From CALBPI01 sp038531945 (GTDB lineage: Bacteria; Pseudomonadota; Gammaproteobacteria; Steroidobacterales; Woeseiaceae): a stretch of 64,000 nt of DNA. Of the stretch, positions 25,286-33,692 are shown piece by piece. The stretch is taken from NCBI GenBank assembly GCA_038531945.1, contig JBCBBH010000003.1, forward strand, positions 806,001 through 870,000, given 5' to 3'. Under the pieces are notes generated by a model. That model worked only from the letters and a program-made list of their open reading frames with translations. It made no database searches and was not told the DNA's origin. Every line of letters begins with the position of its first letter. Within the stretch, counting starts at the first letter, position 1. The position numbers and the translations under genes were made by a program.

Positions 25286-25721
25286 CGTCTTTCTCGCTTC
25301 GCTTGGTTTGCACGAAGGACTGGATTCTGGCTTCTAGATCATCATAAGCAGCCTGAAACGCTGCTCGGCGCGCTTCGTTGGTCTCGCCGACCCCGGCCGG
25401 ATCTTTGATATCCCAATGCAATGTCGCAGGATGACCTGGCCACACTGGGCAACTTTCACCGGCAGCGTTGTTGCAGACCGTGATGATCTGCGTCATGACG
25501 GGGGCGTCCGGTGCGGCATACTCATCCCAGGATTTGGATCGCAGGGTGTCGACCGGGTAGCCGAGTGTCGTTAGTAACTCGATAGCGCCAGGATTCACCC
25601 GACCGACAGGCTGACTGCCCGCGCTGAACGCTTGAAACTCGCCTTCGCCAAGTCGATTGAGAATGGCCTCGCTCAAGATGCTGCGCGCGGAGTTTCCTGT
25701 GCACAAAAATAGGACGTTCAT
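25278..25721 (-). CDS. arsC: arsenate reductase, low-molecular-weight phosphatase type
   Basis: 147 residues from ATG 25721 (MNVLFLCTGNSARS; in-frame ATGs at 25724 and 25733 are alternatives). The P-loop CTGNSARS with nucleophilic C7 and the partner cysteine in NNAAGESCPVWPG (conserved aCP.wPG) show the ArsC/LMW-PTP family that recycles with thioredoxin or glutaredoxin. It reduces As(V) to As(III) in the cytosol. First gene of the arsC-acr3 operon, divergent from arsR. Confidence 0.93.
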   Translation of the reverse strand: MNVLFLCTGNSARSILSEAILNRLGEGEFQAFSAGSQPVGRVNPGAIELLTTLGYPVDTLRSKSWDEYAAPDAPVMTQIITVCNNAAGESCPVWPGHPATLHWDIKDPAGVGETNEARRAAFQAAYDDLEARIQSFVQTKRSEKDDV

Positions 25722-25855
25722 CATTGATCTCATTCCGTAATCCAGACAAGTGACATCGTCGAAACGCTAAATCCATATATCCGTTGCACACGAGCGCAAA
25801 ACGCCCGCACAATAGCTCGTAGGACTCACACATCGGCGCTGCCGTGGTAACACGA

Positions 25856-26236
25856 ATGAAACATTCCAAAAATGGCATATTCCAGGACCGGAATATATCG
25901 CCTACCACAGTTTTCGCAAGCCTTGGCAACGAGATTCGTCTGCGCTGTCTTTTTCTGGCGGCTCGATTCGATGAGGTGTGCGTTTGCGAAGTGGTCGACG
26001 TGTTGCAGATTCCGCAGCCGACAATCTCCAAGGCCTTTAAGGCACTGAAAGAGGCGGGTTTGGTAGCTGATCGTCGTGACGCAAACTGGACGTACTTTCG
26101 ATTTAATAGTGAGGCCCCGCGCTGGGTCGAGGAAATTGTCGAGGCAGCTGTCGCCGGACTATCGGGCTCGCATCCTCATGCTGCTGATGAGCGCGCGTTC
26201 CAGAAACTTCTGGACGAGGAATTGAAGCACTGCTGA
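25856..26236 (+). CDS. arsR: ArsR-family metalloregulator
   Basis: 126 residues from ATG 25856 (GTG 25844 possible). Winged helix with FASLGNEIRLRCLFLA, the metal-binding motif VCVCEVVDVL (ELCVCEL type, two cysteines on the recognition-helix side) and the recognition helix IPQPTISKAFKALKEAGLV. In the apo form it should repress the divergent arsC-acr3 operon and itself, and arsenite binding releases DNA. The first 15 residues extend beyond the usual family start, and their codons contain a perfect inverted repeat (25877-25896). Confidence 0.92.
   Translation: MKHSKNGIFQDRNISPTTVFASLGNEIRLRCLFLAARFDEVCVCEVVDVLQIPQPTISKAFKALKEAGLVADRRDANWTYFRFNSEAPRWVEEIVEAAVAGLSGSHPHAADERAFQKLLDEELKHC
25877..25896. 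promoter_or_regulatory. candidate ArsR operator inside the arsR 5' end
   Basis: ATATTCC-aggacc-GGAATAT, a perfect 7-bp inverted repeat with a 6-nt centre, in codons 8-14 of arsR. ArsR proteins bind imperfect 12-2-12-like dyads near the start of their own gene, so this is a plausible autoregulatory site. A weak promoter TTGCAC (25784) / CACAAT (25808) lies upstream. Confidence 0.4.
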
Positions 26237-26254
26237 TCGGCGTTCAGATTGCCG

Positions 26255-26956
26255 CTACAGGTTCCCGCCGCTCATTGAGAAATAGACGAGGGCAGAAAGG
26301 CCAAGCCACGTCGTAAACATCAAAAGATAAGGCCAGCGCTTTAGCCAGAGTCGCCGCGCCAGCAGGGTCGTGGCTGCGGTGCCTGCCAGAGCAACCAACA
26401 CCGGCATCGCCGCCACCGTGCCTGTCCCAATCAATGCCGTTTTAAGTGCAATGCTCGCCCATTGCGCTGGCAGGAGCGCAAGAAACCAATCGGGCAGTGC
26501 GCCCGGAAACACGAAGGCGATGAGCAACACCGATGCCTCGCCGAGGACAACGAACAAGCCCATCCACCAACCGCGCTCGGATAGTGTTTTCGAGAATAGT
26601 GCGCCGCGCGCGGCGAAACTGCAGCTGGCGACGACCATCGCGAGTCCGGTTGACAGTGGATGCGGCAGTTCGAGCAAGTCCAGTGCCATAGCGACAACAA
26701 TGACGACCGCGGTGTTCATGATTGCGAGCGATACACCGACCCAGAACCGCCCCACAATCGCGGCGGTCAGAATGCCGATACCCATCAAGCTCAGAGTGAG
26801 AATCGGACCGCCTGCCGTGGCGAATGGCGACGACCGTTGGGCGATGACGAGCACCGCCAGGAGCGGAACCACGCAGCCGGTGAGTACCGCTGCTATCCAG
26901 GCTGGCGCGACTGCTTTGCTTTTGTTCCCGTCGGAGAACTCACTTTGGTTTGCCAT
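26255..26956 (-). CDS. multispanning membrane protein of unknown function
   Basis: 233 residues with six or seven hydrophobic segments (starting AVAPAWIAAVLTGCVVPLLAVLVIA and ending YLLMFTTWLGLSALVYFSM). I recognise no transport or enzyme signature. The arginine-poor loops and a short cytosolic N-terminus (about 17 polar residues) are the only other visible features. It is convergent with arsR and 71 bp upstream of the pilA 3' end, both on the minus strand; no functional link can be shown. Confidence 0.65.
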   Translation of the reverse strand: MANQSEFSDGNKSKAVAPAWIAAVLTGCVVPLLAVLVIAQRSSPFATAGGPILTLSLMGIGILTAAIVGRFWVGVSLAIMNTAVVIVVAMALDLLELPHPLSTGLAMVVASCSFAARGALFSKTLSERGWWMGLFVVLGEASVLLIAFVFPGALPDWFLALLPAQWASIALKTALIGTGTVAAMPVLVALAGTAATTLLARRLWLKRWPYLLMFTTWLGLSALVYFSMSGGNL

Positions 26957-27026
26957 TTAACGCCTCGCCGCTGTGATCGACCGTTGAGTCAGCGTCGGCG
27001 ATTGCAAAAATCCGCCCGCTGGAATT

Positions 27027-27500
27027 CTATCGGCAAGTTCCGGGCAGATACTGGCGTGCCACCGTGGTTCGGTTCTCGCCTGCGGCAGTCATGCCCGGTG
27101 GTGCTTCTCTGTCACCGCAGTTCCAGGAAATCGGGCTGGTCGGATTGGCGGTCACGTACAACGGCCGAATCGACAGCACCTTGTCTTGGATAAAGTTGTT
27201 GACGAAATGTCCGTAGGTCACGTGCAGCGCACCGTTCTCCAATTCGATCCGTTGAACGTAGTTGCCGATCAGATGCTCAGGCGCAGGAATGCCGGCATCG
27301 TCATTGTCCGTCGGAAAGGTGCCGCGATCCTTGTAGGTATCCCGAATCGAAAACTTGAGTTCTTGCGAGATCGTCAGCCCTTCAACAATCTGCGCTCGAA
27401 TCGTGTAGTCCTGATAGGCTGGAATCGCGATTGCCGCGAGAATTCCAATAATCGCAACGACGATCATGAGTTCGATCAGCGTAAAGCCGCGGTGTTGCAT
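27027..27500 (-). CDS. type IV pilin (PilA-like)
   Basis: 157 residues. Short leader MQHRG followed by FTLIELMIVVAIIGILAAIA, the class III prepilin signal, with E5 of the mature protein present; PilD-type peptidase would cleave after G5. The variable C-terminal domain ends with a disulphide pair (WNCGDREAPPG and YLPGTCR). It is the last gene of a four-gene minus-strand unit. A major or minor pilin is possible; its full-length conserved N-terminus suggests a major-type subunit. Confidence 0.93.
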   Translation of the reverse strand: MQHRGFTLIELMIVVAIIGILAAIAIPAYQDYTIRAQIVEGLTISQELKFSIRDTYKDRGTFPTDNDDAGIPAPEHLIGNYVQRIELENGALHVTYGHFVNNFIQDKVLSIRPLYVTANPTSPISWNCGDREAPPGMTAAGENRTTVARQYLPGTCR

Positions 27501-27509
27501 ATGTGTCTC

Positions 27510-28505
27510 CTAGACAACGGAGCCCATCTGAAAAATGGGCAGGTACGACGCGACGACCAGGATGCCAACGATGATGTAGGCGATCAGTCGCAAGCTCCAA
27601 GAAAAAGTGTCGCGAGTTCCCGTGAGGGCGGTCGCGAGCGTCGCGGGGTGTAGGTCGCACTGTGACTCAAGCTCCGCATCGAACGTGCCGAGTGTTTGTG
27701 CAATGGCGAGTTCGGTGACATTCGGCAGTACGTCATGGTCACCAGTAACTTCCGATTGACCAAGCAGCGGTTGCGCATCGATACGCGACATCTGTGCGCC
27801 GGTTGTGATCGCGTCGCGCTCATTGACGCCGCACTCGCGGAGTAGTCGGGTGAAGTTCAGGAACAAGCTCATGTTGTACGCGGCAACGGAGGGTGCGAAA
27901 CCGGGAATCCATTGATGCCAGTCGCGCGCCGGCGCCAAGGTGCCGATGCGCTGGCTGAATTGAATGATGTTCGCGATCGCGATGATGGTGAGGATTGCCG
28001 CACCGATGAGTAACGCGCTGAACCAAAAACCTTCCATTCGATACACGGCGCGGGTGAGTGCGGGCAACTGCGAGCCGAATCCGGCGAACAAATCTTCGAA
28101 TGCTGAGATGACGAACGCCGACATGATGCCGGCCAGTGTCAGACCGGTCGCGATAAGCCAGCCGAAATACCAGAGTTGACTGACGAGTCCGGCCCAGTAG
28201 GTCGAGAATATCGTGCGTTGATCGGCGGCGAATTTCGCGACCTTCGCGAACAGTCGCGTACGCTCGGCTTCCGGTAGCAAGGCAGCAAGCGGCGTGTACG
28301 CCATCAAGGCGGAGCCACCCAATGACCTGGCCGGCGGATTGCCGTGCGCAACGATGGATTCCAGGCGCTCAAGATCAGGAAGGTACGCCTCGGGAAGCTC
28401 GAGCTTCATCTTTTGAATGGCGTCGGCCATCGGTCGATCCGTCGTCAACTGCTCCAGTTGCCTTGCGAGAAAGCTCAAATGGTCTGGCGTGCGGTTGTCA
28501 CTCAT
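27510..28505 (-). CDS. PilC/GspF-like inner-membrane assembly protein
   Basis: 331 residues from ATG 28505. Three membrane segments (about 105-135, 160-185 and 308-328). The end SYLPIFQMGSVV is diagnostic of the second GspF domain (PilC/GspF family, LPIFQLG), and PALTRAVYRM and LRECGVNERDAI fit GspF. At 331 residues it is shorter than PilC (about 400), and the first GspF domain is poorly conserved. Only 9 nt separate it from pilA downstream. No ATPase gene is here, so it would need a PilB from elsewhere. Confidence 0.78.
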   Translation of the reverse strand: MSDNRTPDHLSFLARQLEQLTTDRPMADAIQKMKLELPEAYLPDLERLESIVAHGNPPARSLGGSALMAYTPLAALLPEAERTRLFAKVAKFAADQRTIFSTYWAGLVSQLWYFGWLIATGLTLAGIMSAFVISAFEDLFAGFGSQLPALTRAVYRMEGFWFSALLIGAAILTIIAIANIIQFSQRIGTLAPARDWHQWIPGFAPSVAAYNMSLFLNFTRLLRECGVNERDAITTGAQMSRIDAQPLLGQSEVTGDHDVLPNVTELAIAQTLGTFDAELESQCDLHPATLATALTGTRDTFSWSLRLIAYIIVGILVVASYLPIFQMGSVV

Positions 28506-28536
28506 AAACGTTGGGTCTCGGCATAGTGATCGAAGT

Positions 28537-29091
28537 CTATAGTTCGAGTGCACGGGAGAAATCTCGGCACACGTGCGGTAGCTGTTCTGGGCGCAGGTCG
28601 GTCGTTGGTCCTGCCAGTGGTTCTAACAGGTCGGGCGGGCGCCAGTCTCCACACACCCAAACCAGCGGCGCTGAAGGATTGGCCGTGTTGATCGCGGGGC
28701 GAAAGTAAAGCCGGCCAGCTTGGGTTGGATTGTCCTTGTCATCGTCATGATGGAGCGCCACTTCAATGACGCCATTCGACCACCCCACCGACGACACGTG
28801 TTTCCCGGTTGTATCGGTTGGGTGATCACCGCGGACCGCCATCCTGGATTCTGGCCACTCGCCGGTCTGGGCGCGTTCAATGGTGATATCAACCCGCTGT
28901 GCGCTGACCAGAGTCAGTGCCTCGCTGAATTTGGTGCGCTCCAACGCCACCTGGGCCGACGGGATGACGGCGAAGTAGAACACGGCGCACAAGATCAACG
29001 CGACGGCGCCAAGCTCAGCGACACCGCGCATCGAGTAGTGCGTATCTGCCGCGCTCAGCAGGTGACGCCAGTAGCTCGGTTTACGAATCAC
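28537..29091 (-). CDS. pilin-like protein without prepilin signal
   Basis: 184 residues. A single membrane segment (about 25-45, VAELGAVALILCAVFYFAVIPSAQ) is followed by ALERTKFSEALTLVSAQRVDITIERAQTGEWP, which mirrors the amphipathic helix and tTG.wP of pilins. The end VWVCGDW...LPHVCR has the same two-cysteine frame as the PilA downstream (WNCG...LPGTCR). The G-FTLIE cleavage site is missing, so it would remain membrane-anchored. It overlaps the upstream gene by 11 nt. It may cap, anchor or regulate the pilus. Confidence 0.6.
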   Translation of the reverse strand: MIRKPSYWRHLLSAADTHYSMRGVAELGAVALILCAVFYFAVIPSAQVALERTKFSEALTLVSAQRVDITIERAQTGEWPESRMAVRGDHPTDTTGKHVSSVGWSNGVIEVALHHDDDKDNPTQAGRLYFRPAINTANPSAPLVWVCGDWRPPDLLEPLAGPTTDLRPEQLPHVCRDFSRALEL

Positions 29092-29767
29092 TCGAAGCCA
29101 CCTCCGACTCCGGAATCACGACGAACTCCGCCCAGTTTTCAAACAGGACCGCGGAAGAGAACTCGAAACCATTGGCCTGAAGTAAAAGGGCAACAGACGC
29201 GACCGTCAGCAACCCTGCGCAAACCAAGGTGTGGGTCAGCGCCCTCGTGCGCGTGTAACCCTGTATCCGCGCCAGCCCGTTCACCAGAATCCACCAGCTC
29301 CAGGCGATGATCGCGAGCGTCATGCAAAAGCTGGTGTTCATCACAATACCTCTGCTCGGCATGTCCATGCTGTCGAGCGGAAATTCAACGATGAATGACA
29401 ACGGCACCGACACGAGGGCCAACATTGCGATGGGCATGTTGCTCCACGCGAGGACGGTTACCGTTGGTGCAAACGCGGCTCGACCGCCGAATCGCCGTGC
29501 GCTGACGTAGATAAACCACGCCAGCATGAACTGCAGCGGAAGCTCCAACCCGACAGGAAACACAAGCAACAAGTGAAAAATCAGCCCGACATCACGCTCG
29601 ACTTCGCCCTGCGAGAGGATGTGTCCGGGCCACCACGCGAAACTTGCAAAAACTGGCCACGCCAGACTTCGATACCACGGGTTCTCATGGGCGATTTGTG
29701 CAACCACCCGACCGGGGGCGCGCCAGATTTGGCGCATGGGTCGCACTGTCCGTGTGGCGGTCGTCAT
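29081..29767 (-). CDS. Yip1-domain membrane protein
   Basis: 228 residues with five hydrophobic segments and PMRQIWRAPGRVVAQIAHENPWYRSL, the opening of Yip1-like (DUF1282) proteins. It is followed by HLLLVFPVGLELPLQFMLAWFIY and RRFGGRAAFAPTVTVLAWSNMPIAML, the typical 'g.g.f......a.a..P' Yip1 signature. Function is unknown. First gene of the pilin unit, with its end overlapping the next gene, so it probably belongs to the same pathway. Confidence 0.65.
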   Translation of the reverse strand: MTTATRTVRPMRQIWRAPGRVVAQIAHENPWYRSLAWPVFASFAWWPGHILSQGEVERDVGLIFHLLLVFPVGLELPLQFMLAWFIYVSARRFGGRAAFAPTVTVLAWSNMPIAMLALVSVPLSFIVEFPLDSMDMPSRGIVMNTSFCMTLAIIAWSWWILVNGLARIQGYTRTRALTHTLVCAGLLTVASVALLLQANGFEFSSAVLFENWAEFVVIPESEVASSDS

Positions 29768-29822
29768 GTCGCCAAAGTGTAGTCGTCGTGAATCCGACCG
29801 TCGAGTGGATTACACTCAAGTA

Positions 29823-29924
29823 ATGAGTAGTGAAGCGATACTAGTCTTGGGTAAAGGCGTGATCTGGTTTTTGCTGCCGATCGCGTTTTGCGCATGGGAG
29901 ATCTGGAAGCTGAGAGATCGCTAG
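29823..29924 (+). CDS. small single-span membrane protein (33 residues)
   Basis: MSSEAILVLGKGVIWFLLPI followed by AFCAWEIWKLRDR: one transmembrane segment of about 20 residues with a basic-acidic end, typical of bacterial small membrane proteins. It is convergent with the TolB-TPR gene, the two stop codons overlapping by 4 nt (29921-29924). Divergent from the Yip1 gene, with 55 bp for a promoter. A chance ORF cannot be excluded. Confidence 0.5.
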   Translation: MSSEAILVLGKGVIWFLLPIAFCAWEIWKLRDR

Positions 29925-31819
29925 TCTGCCCCGTTGACGCAGTCGAGCGTCTCACCCGCCCAAACACAGTCGTCGGGCAGCTCGCCGCTGGACTTGAAAT
30001 ACGCGAGCAAACCGGAAGCCTCCAACACTTCGTTGAAACGCGGGTTCTCGCGCAGCGACACGGCATTTGGCCCCCAAAAACTCTTCGGCATACTTCCCCA
30101 GATCATGTCGTCGGCGAGCAGTTTGTCGATCACGGCATCGGTCTCATCCATCGCGAGTAACCAGGTCATCGCTGCGGGGTCGGGCCCCCAGAGATCCAGG
30201 AAGCTCGTCAGCGCTTCCGTGGCTGCGAGCCGGTCTTCAGTCGTCGATGCGTCGATATACGACTCGAGTAACGGAACGAAAGGCGAATCCGGCGGCATCG
30301 CATCAGCTGCCTCCATCTTTCTCAAACCAACCAGCGCATCCTGCCAACGCTGTTCAGCGGCGGCGCACAGCACCGGCGCGAAGTAGCCAAAATCGTGCCC
30401 TAGCGCGGCGGCTTTTCGTGCCGGAGCCTCCACGTTGTCGCAGTCGCCTGCGAGCATGTAGCCGCCGGCGACGTTCGCGTTCGCGCCCGGAGACAAGGGG
30501 TCGAGTTGTAGTGCAGTCAGGTTGACCTCGAGTGCTTGTTCGATCTTGCCGAGATCCTGTAAGTGTTCGGCGTACCAGAGATTCAGCGTGGCATCTTCGG
30601 CGTCGATCTCAAGCCCGCGTTGATACAAACGTTCGGCGTCCGACCAGCGTGCATCGAGTCGTGCCAGGTCGGCCAGCGCGGCGTAGGCGTCGACGAGTTC
30701 CGGGTCCAGAGCCATCGCATTCTGCGCGTGCACAGCAGCGGCGGTTGAGGACTCCTTCGCGAGAGCGTTCCATTGCTCAGTGGTTTCGACGCGCGCGTAG
30801 GAGGGTAAAGTGACGTAGGCGTTCGCCAGCGCCGCCTCGGCTCGCGCGAAGTTGGGTTCCAGTTCCAACGCGGATTGGAAGTGCTCTATGGCTGCGCGAA
30901 TATTTTCCTCGCCGCGTTGCGCCCATAGCGAAGTGCCGATCAAGAATTCCTCGTAGGCGGCTGGGTTCGCCGTCGCCTCAAATACCTGATCGATATCGGC
31001 ATTGGCTTCGTCACCGACCACCACACGCAAAGCAGCTGCGATTTTTCTCGTAATCCCCGCCTGCAATGCGAACGCGTCGCCAATCGGTTGCGTGTAACTC
31101 TCGCTCCACAAACGTTCATCATTTCGGACATCGACGAGCGCAGCCTCAATACGTACCTGATCGCCGGATCGTTGAATAGAGCCCTCGACAATATGATCGA
31201 CATCCAGGGCATCGGCGATTTCTCGAATGCTCTTGCCGCTGTCGCGAAATGAAAAGGCGGAGGTCCGAGACACGACCCGCAGTCGGTCAACTCGGTGCAG
31301 CGCCGTCATCAGCTCCGTAGGGACGCCGTCGGCCAGATGGCGTTGGTCTCGCTGCGGACTCATATCAACAAACGGCAAAACCGCAATCGACGGGTTGATC
31401 GGTGCGCTGGGTGGTGGCAGGGCGAGTTCTGAATCGGCGCTCGCCAGTTCCAGGGTCGGCGTGTCAGAGCCTGTCGGCACGCGGAACACAGACGCAATGA
31501 ACAAGCCCAGACCAATGAGTACCAATCCCGCAATTGTGATGTTCAGGCGACGTTTGACACGGTCGGGGTAACCCGGATCCGTCTGGCCCTCGTCGTCGAC
31601 CTTGAGCCCGTCCGGCCCGAGCTCCAGCGCCCATGCCGTGACCGCGGCGATCGGCAGGCCGACGAGCAGCAGTACGAGCAACGCGCGCATGGCCCAGTCC
31701 GGTGCGCCGAAATTCGAAAACGCGAGATCGGCAACCTGGGCGACGGCCCATGCGCCTACGACGTAAGCGGCGCTCACGCGAATCACGTTGCGCCGTTTCA
31801 ACTCTGCAATAAACGACAA
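29921..31819 (-). CDS. membrane protein with TolB N-terminal-like and TPR domains
   Basis: 632 residues. Three membrane segments near the N-terminus (about 15-33, 44-66 and 92-112) with the opening MSFIAELKRRNVIRVSAAYV, a signature of a large family in marine gammaproteobacteria. Then a TolB-N/FlgO-like domain (about 145-265: IAVLPFVDMSPQRDQRHLADG, LDVDHIVEGSIQRSGDQVRIEAALVD) and about eight TPR-like helical hairpins (about 285-560). Related proteins are often fused to adenylate cyclase or CadC domains, which are missing here. A scaffold or sensor role is inferred. Confidence 0.85.
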   Translation of the reverse strand: MSFIAELKRRNVIRVSAAYVVGAWAVAQVADLAFSNFGAPDWAMRALLVLLLVGLPIAAVTAWALELGPDGLKVDDEGQTDPGYPDRVKRRLNITIAGLVLIGLGLFIASVFRVPTGSDTPTLELASADSELALPPPSAPINPSIAVLPFVDMSPQRDQRHLADGVPTELMTALHRVDRLRVVSRTSAFSFRDSGKSIREIADALDVDHIVEGSIQRSGDQVRIEAALVDVRNDERLWSESYTQPIGDAFALQAGITRKIAAALRVVVGDEANADIDQVFEATANPAAYEEFLIGTSLWAQRGEENIRAAIEHFQSALELEPNFARAEAALANAYVTLPSYARVETTEQWNALAKESSTAAAVHAQNAMALDPELVDAYAALADLARLDARWSDAERLYQRGLEIDAEDATLNLWYAEHLQDLGKIEQALEVNLTALQLDPLSPGANANVAGGYMLAGDCDNVEAPARKAAALGHDFGYFAPVLCAAAEQRWQDALVGLRKMEAADAMPPDSPFVPLLESYIDASTTEDRLAATEALTSFLDLWGPDPAAMTWLLAMDETDAVIDKLLADDMIWGSMPKSFWGPNAVSLRENPRFNEVLEASGLLAYFKSSGELPDDCVWAGETLDCVNGAD

Positions 31820-31864
31820 TGCCGTTGAGCCTCACCTCTGCCGCGAGTCTCAGAGTTTATCGTA

Positions 31865-32299
31865 TCAGCGCAGTAGTGGGGCGCCGCATCGGCGGCAGTA
31901 GCGTGTGTCGGGGGAATGACGAATATTGCAGGACTTGCAAAGCTTGCGTTTGGATTTGGGTGACTCACGTCGCGTGTCGCGAGTTGGATTCTGCCGCAGT
32001 GCGGTTTCGTACGTTGCTGTCGAGTTCGACTGCGTCTGGCGGGTCGACGTGGCGCCAGCCGCCTTGGCTTCTTCGGCGACCTCGCGAAGCGTCCGCTTGA
32101 GTTTCGGTAGTACCGCCTTCGAGAGCCAAAACCAGAACAGTAACAGTGCGAAAAACGCCACTGGCCATTGGCCCGATGTGAACGACGCTGACACGATGTT
32201 AAACAGAATGATCCCGCCGACGATCAAAGGTATGACGGGCAGGCGATTCTTCCTGAGTCGTTTGGCGACGGCTTGTTTAAGGGCTTCCGGGTCGTCCAC
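31865..32299 (-). CDS. two-span membrane protein with C-terminal zinc ribbon
   Basis: 144 residues. The start is a GTG at 32299 whose G is the last base of the TAG of the upstream FHA gene, so translation is coupled. There are two hydrophobic segments (about 21-58), a polar linker, then CKSCNIRHSPDTRYCRRCGAPL, a four-cysteine ribbon. It may partner the FHA protein; no family is known to me. Confidence 0.65.
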   Translation of the reverse strand: MDDPEALKQAVAKRLRKNRLPVIPLIVGGIILFNIVSASFTSGQWPVAFFALLLFWFWLSKAVLPKLKRTLREVAEEAKAAGATSTRQTQSNSTATYETALRQNPTRDTRRESPKSKRKLCKSCNIRHSPDTRYCRRCGAPLLR

Positions 32300-33534
32300 T
32301 ATTCGCTGGAATCAAGAGTTTGCAGTTGTGCCGCATAGGCTCTCGCAAACTCGTCGCGAATAAAAGGGGGCAATTCGCCAGCATTGGATTGCGCCAGTGC
32401 TTCGATGTAGCTGCAGAAGTGGTCCCAAAGTTGGGCTTTCCGACTGCTGTTGAACAATCCTTTGCCCGCACCCAATGTTTCGAGTCGGTCTTGCAGCGAC
32501 GTCGGCTCGAGCATCGCCAGCAATTCCATGAAGGCCGCTTCTGCGCCTTCCTGCACGGACGTGTTGTGGTGGCGAATGGCACGGAATTGATCGCGAACGT
32601 TGTCCGCAGGTTCCGGATGAATCTGTCCGCGGCCGAGTAGAAGATCGGCGATGTCGTCGGTGATATCCGTCGGCGTCAAATCATCCACATCCTGTTGCGT
32701 TTGCGACAAGCCCAGACGCTGCTTCGTGCGGGCTCGCTCGGTTCGCATGGACTTTGACGCTTCCAGGGCGGTGCGCAGTGCCTTGCCGACAGCGTAAGCA
32801 ATCTCGTCGGCTGCTCGGGCCTCCAACGTCGCCGGATCAAGGCCGAGCCCACGCAACATCGCGCGGTAGGTCGACACATCGCGCCGTTCATTGGTCACAT
32901 CGGCGGAGCGCCGGGCGCTCGGCAGTCTGTGAACACTCGCGCTGTGCGGCTGAGTGGTTTCAGTGACGACAACCGTATCGATTGCGGGCGAATCAAGCAC
33001 CGCACCACCGGCGTCCTCGAACGGCGAGTTGGTCACCATCGACAGGTTGGCTGAGGCCATTCTGTCGTCCAGCAGTTCCTCGAGATCGATTTTCTCCGCC
33101 ATCTCGTCTTCGACGAGTAGCTCGACGGACAGCTCAGCCGATGGCTCGATCGCCGCGTGATCTTCAAACAGATCACTGCGCAGCATCGTTTCGTGATCCT
33201 CGTCGAGCTGGGTTTTGATCTCACTGACGACCATTCGGAAGCTGCCCATGCGCAAGCGGGTGCCAAACGTCAGTTTGTAGGGCTGTGTCGGTCCCAGCGG
33301 TTGCTTGCTGCCGTTGATGTAGACGCCGTTCATGCTGGTATCGACCAGGTAAAAGCCGCCGTCTCGAGCTTCGATGCTCGCGTGTACGCTCGACACATAG
33401 CGCTTCGGATCGGGGAGTACCCAATCGTTGTGTTGCGCACGCCCAATGGTGCCCCCACGCTGATCGAATACATACTCAGCGTCGGCGCCCAGTTGCTGGC
33501 GCAAGTCATTACTTACCTGTAGTTTCAGTCGCAT
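32299..33534 (-). CDS. TagH-like FHA-domain protein (orphan T6SS-type)
   Basis: 411 residues from ATG 33534 (MRLKLQVSNDLRQQLGADAEYVF). The FHA domain (about 1-100) has GGTIGRAQHNDWVLPD, RYVSSVHASIE and DTSMNGVYING, the phosphothreonine-binding signature. A disordered acidic linker leads to a C-terminal helical domain (about 235-410: YRAMLRGLGLDPATLEARAADE, HHNTSVQEGAEAAFMELLAMLEPTSLQDRL), the ImpI/VasC C-domain that defines TagH. In T6SS clusters TagH helps kinase-controlled firing. None of the T6SS core genes is in the window, so this copy may have another role. Confidence 0.82.
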   Translation of the reverse strand: MRLKLQVSNDLRQQLGADAEYVFDQRGGTIGRAQHNDWVLPDPKRYVSSVHASIEARDGGFYLVDTSMNGVYINGSKQPLGPTQPYKLTFGTRLRMGSFRMVVSEIKTQLDEDHETMLRSDLFEDHAAIEPSAELSVELLVEDEMAEKIDLEELLDDRMASANLSMVTNSPFEDAGGAVLDSPAIDTVVVTETTQPHSASVHRLPSARRSADVTNERRDVSTYRAMLRGLGLDPATLEARAADEIAYAVGKALRTALEASKSMRTERARTKQRLGLSQTQQDVDDLTPTDITDDIADLLLGRGQIHPEPADNVRDQFRAIRHHNTSVQEGAEAAFMELLAMLEPTSLQDRLETLGAGKGLFNSSRKAQLWDHFCSYIEALAQSNAGELPPFIRDEFARAYAAQLQTLDSSE

Positions 33535-33692
33535 ACCGTCAAAAACACACTGTGGACGGACCCTCAAACAACAGTATGGCCGTTAGATCGCGTTGAAACC
33601 GGTAGCGGTTCACATTTACATAAAGCGCCGTTTCTGGATGGTCTTGAACTGCGCTAGATTGACCACACCCTGGGTCTTGCAAGGAGGAATAC

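Noticed and set aside
32299..33534. A type VI secretion locus
   Set aside because: Only the TagH-like FHA protein was found; no Tss sheath, baseplate, ClpV or membrane-complex genes in the window.
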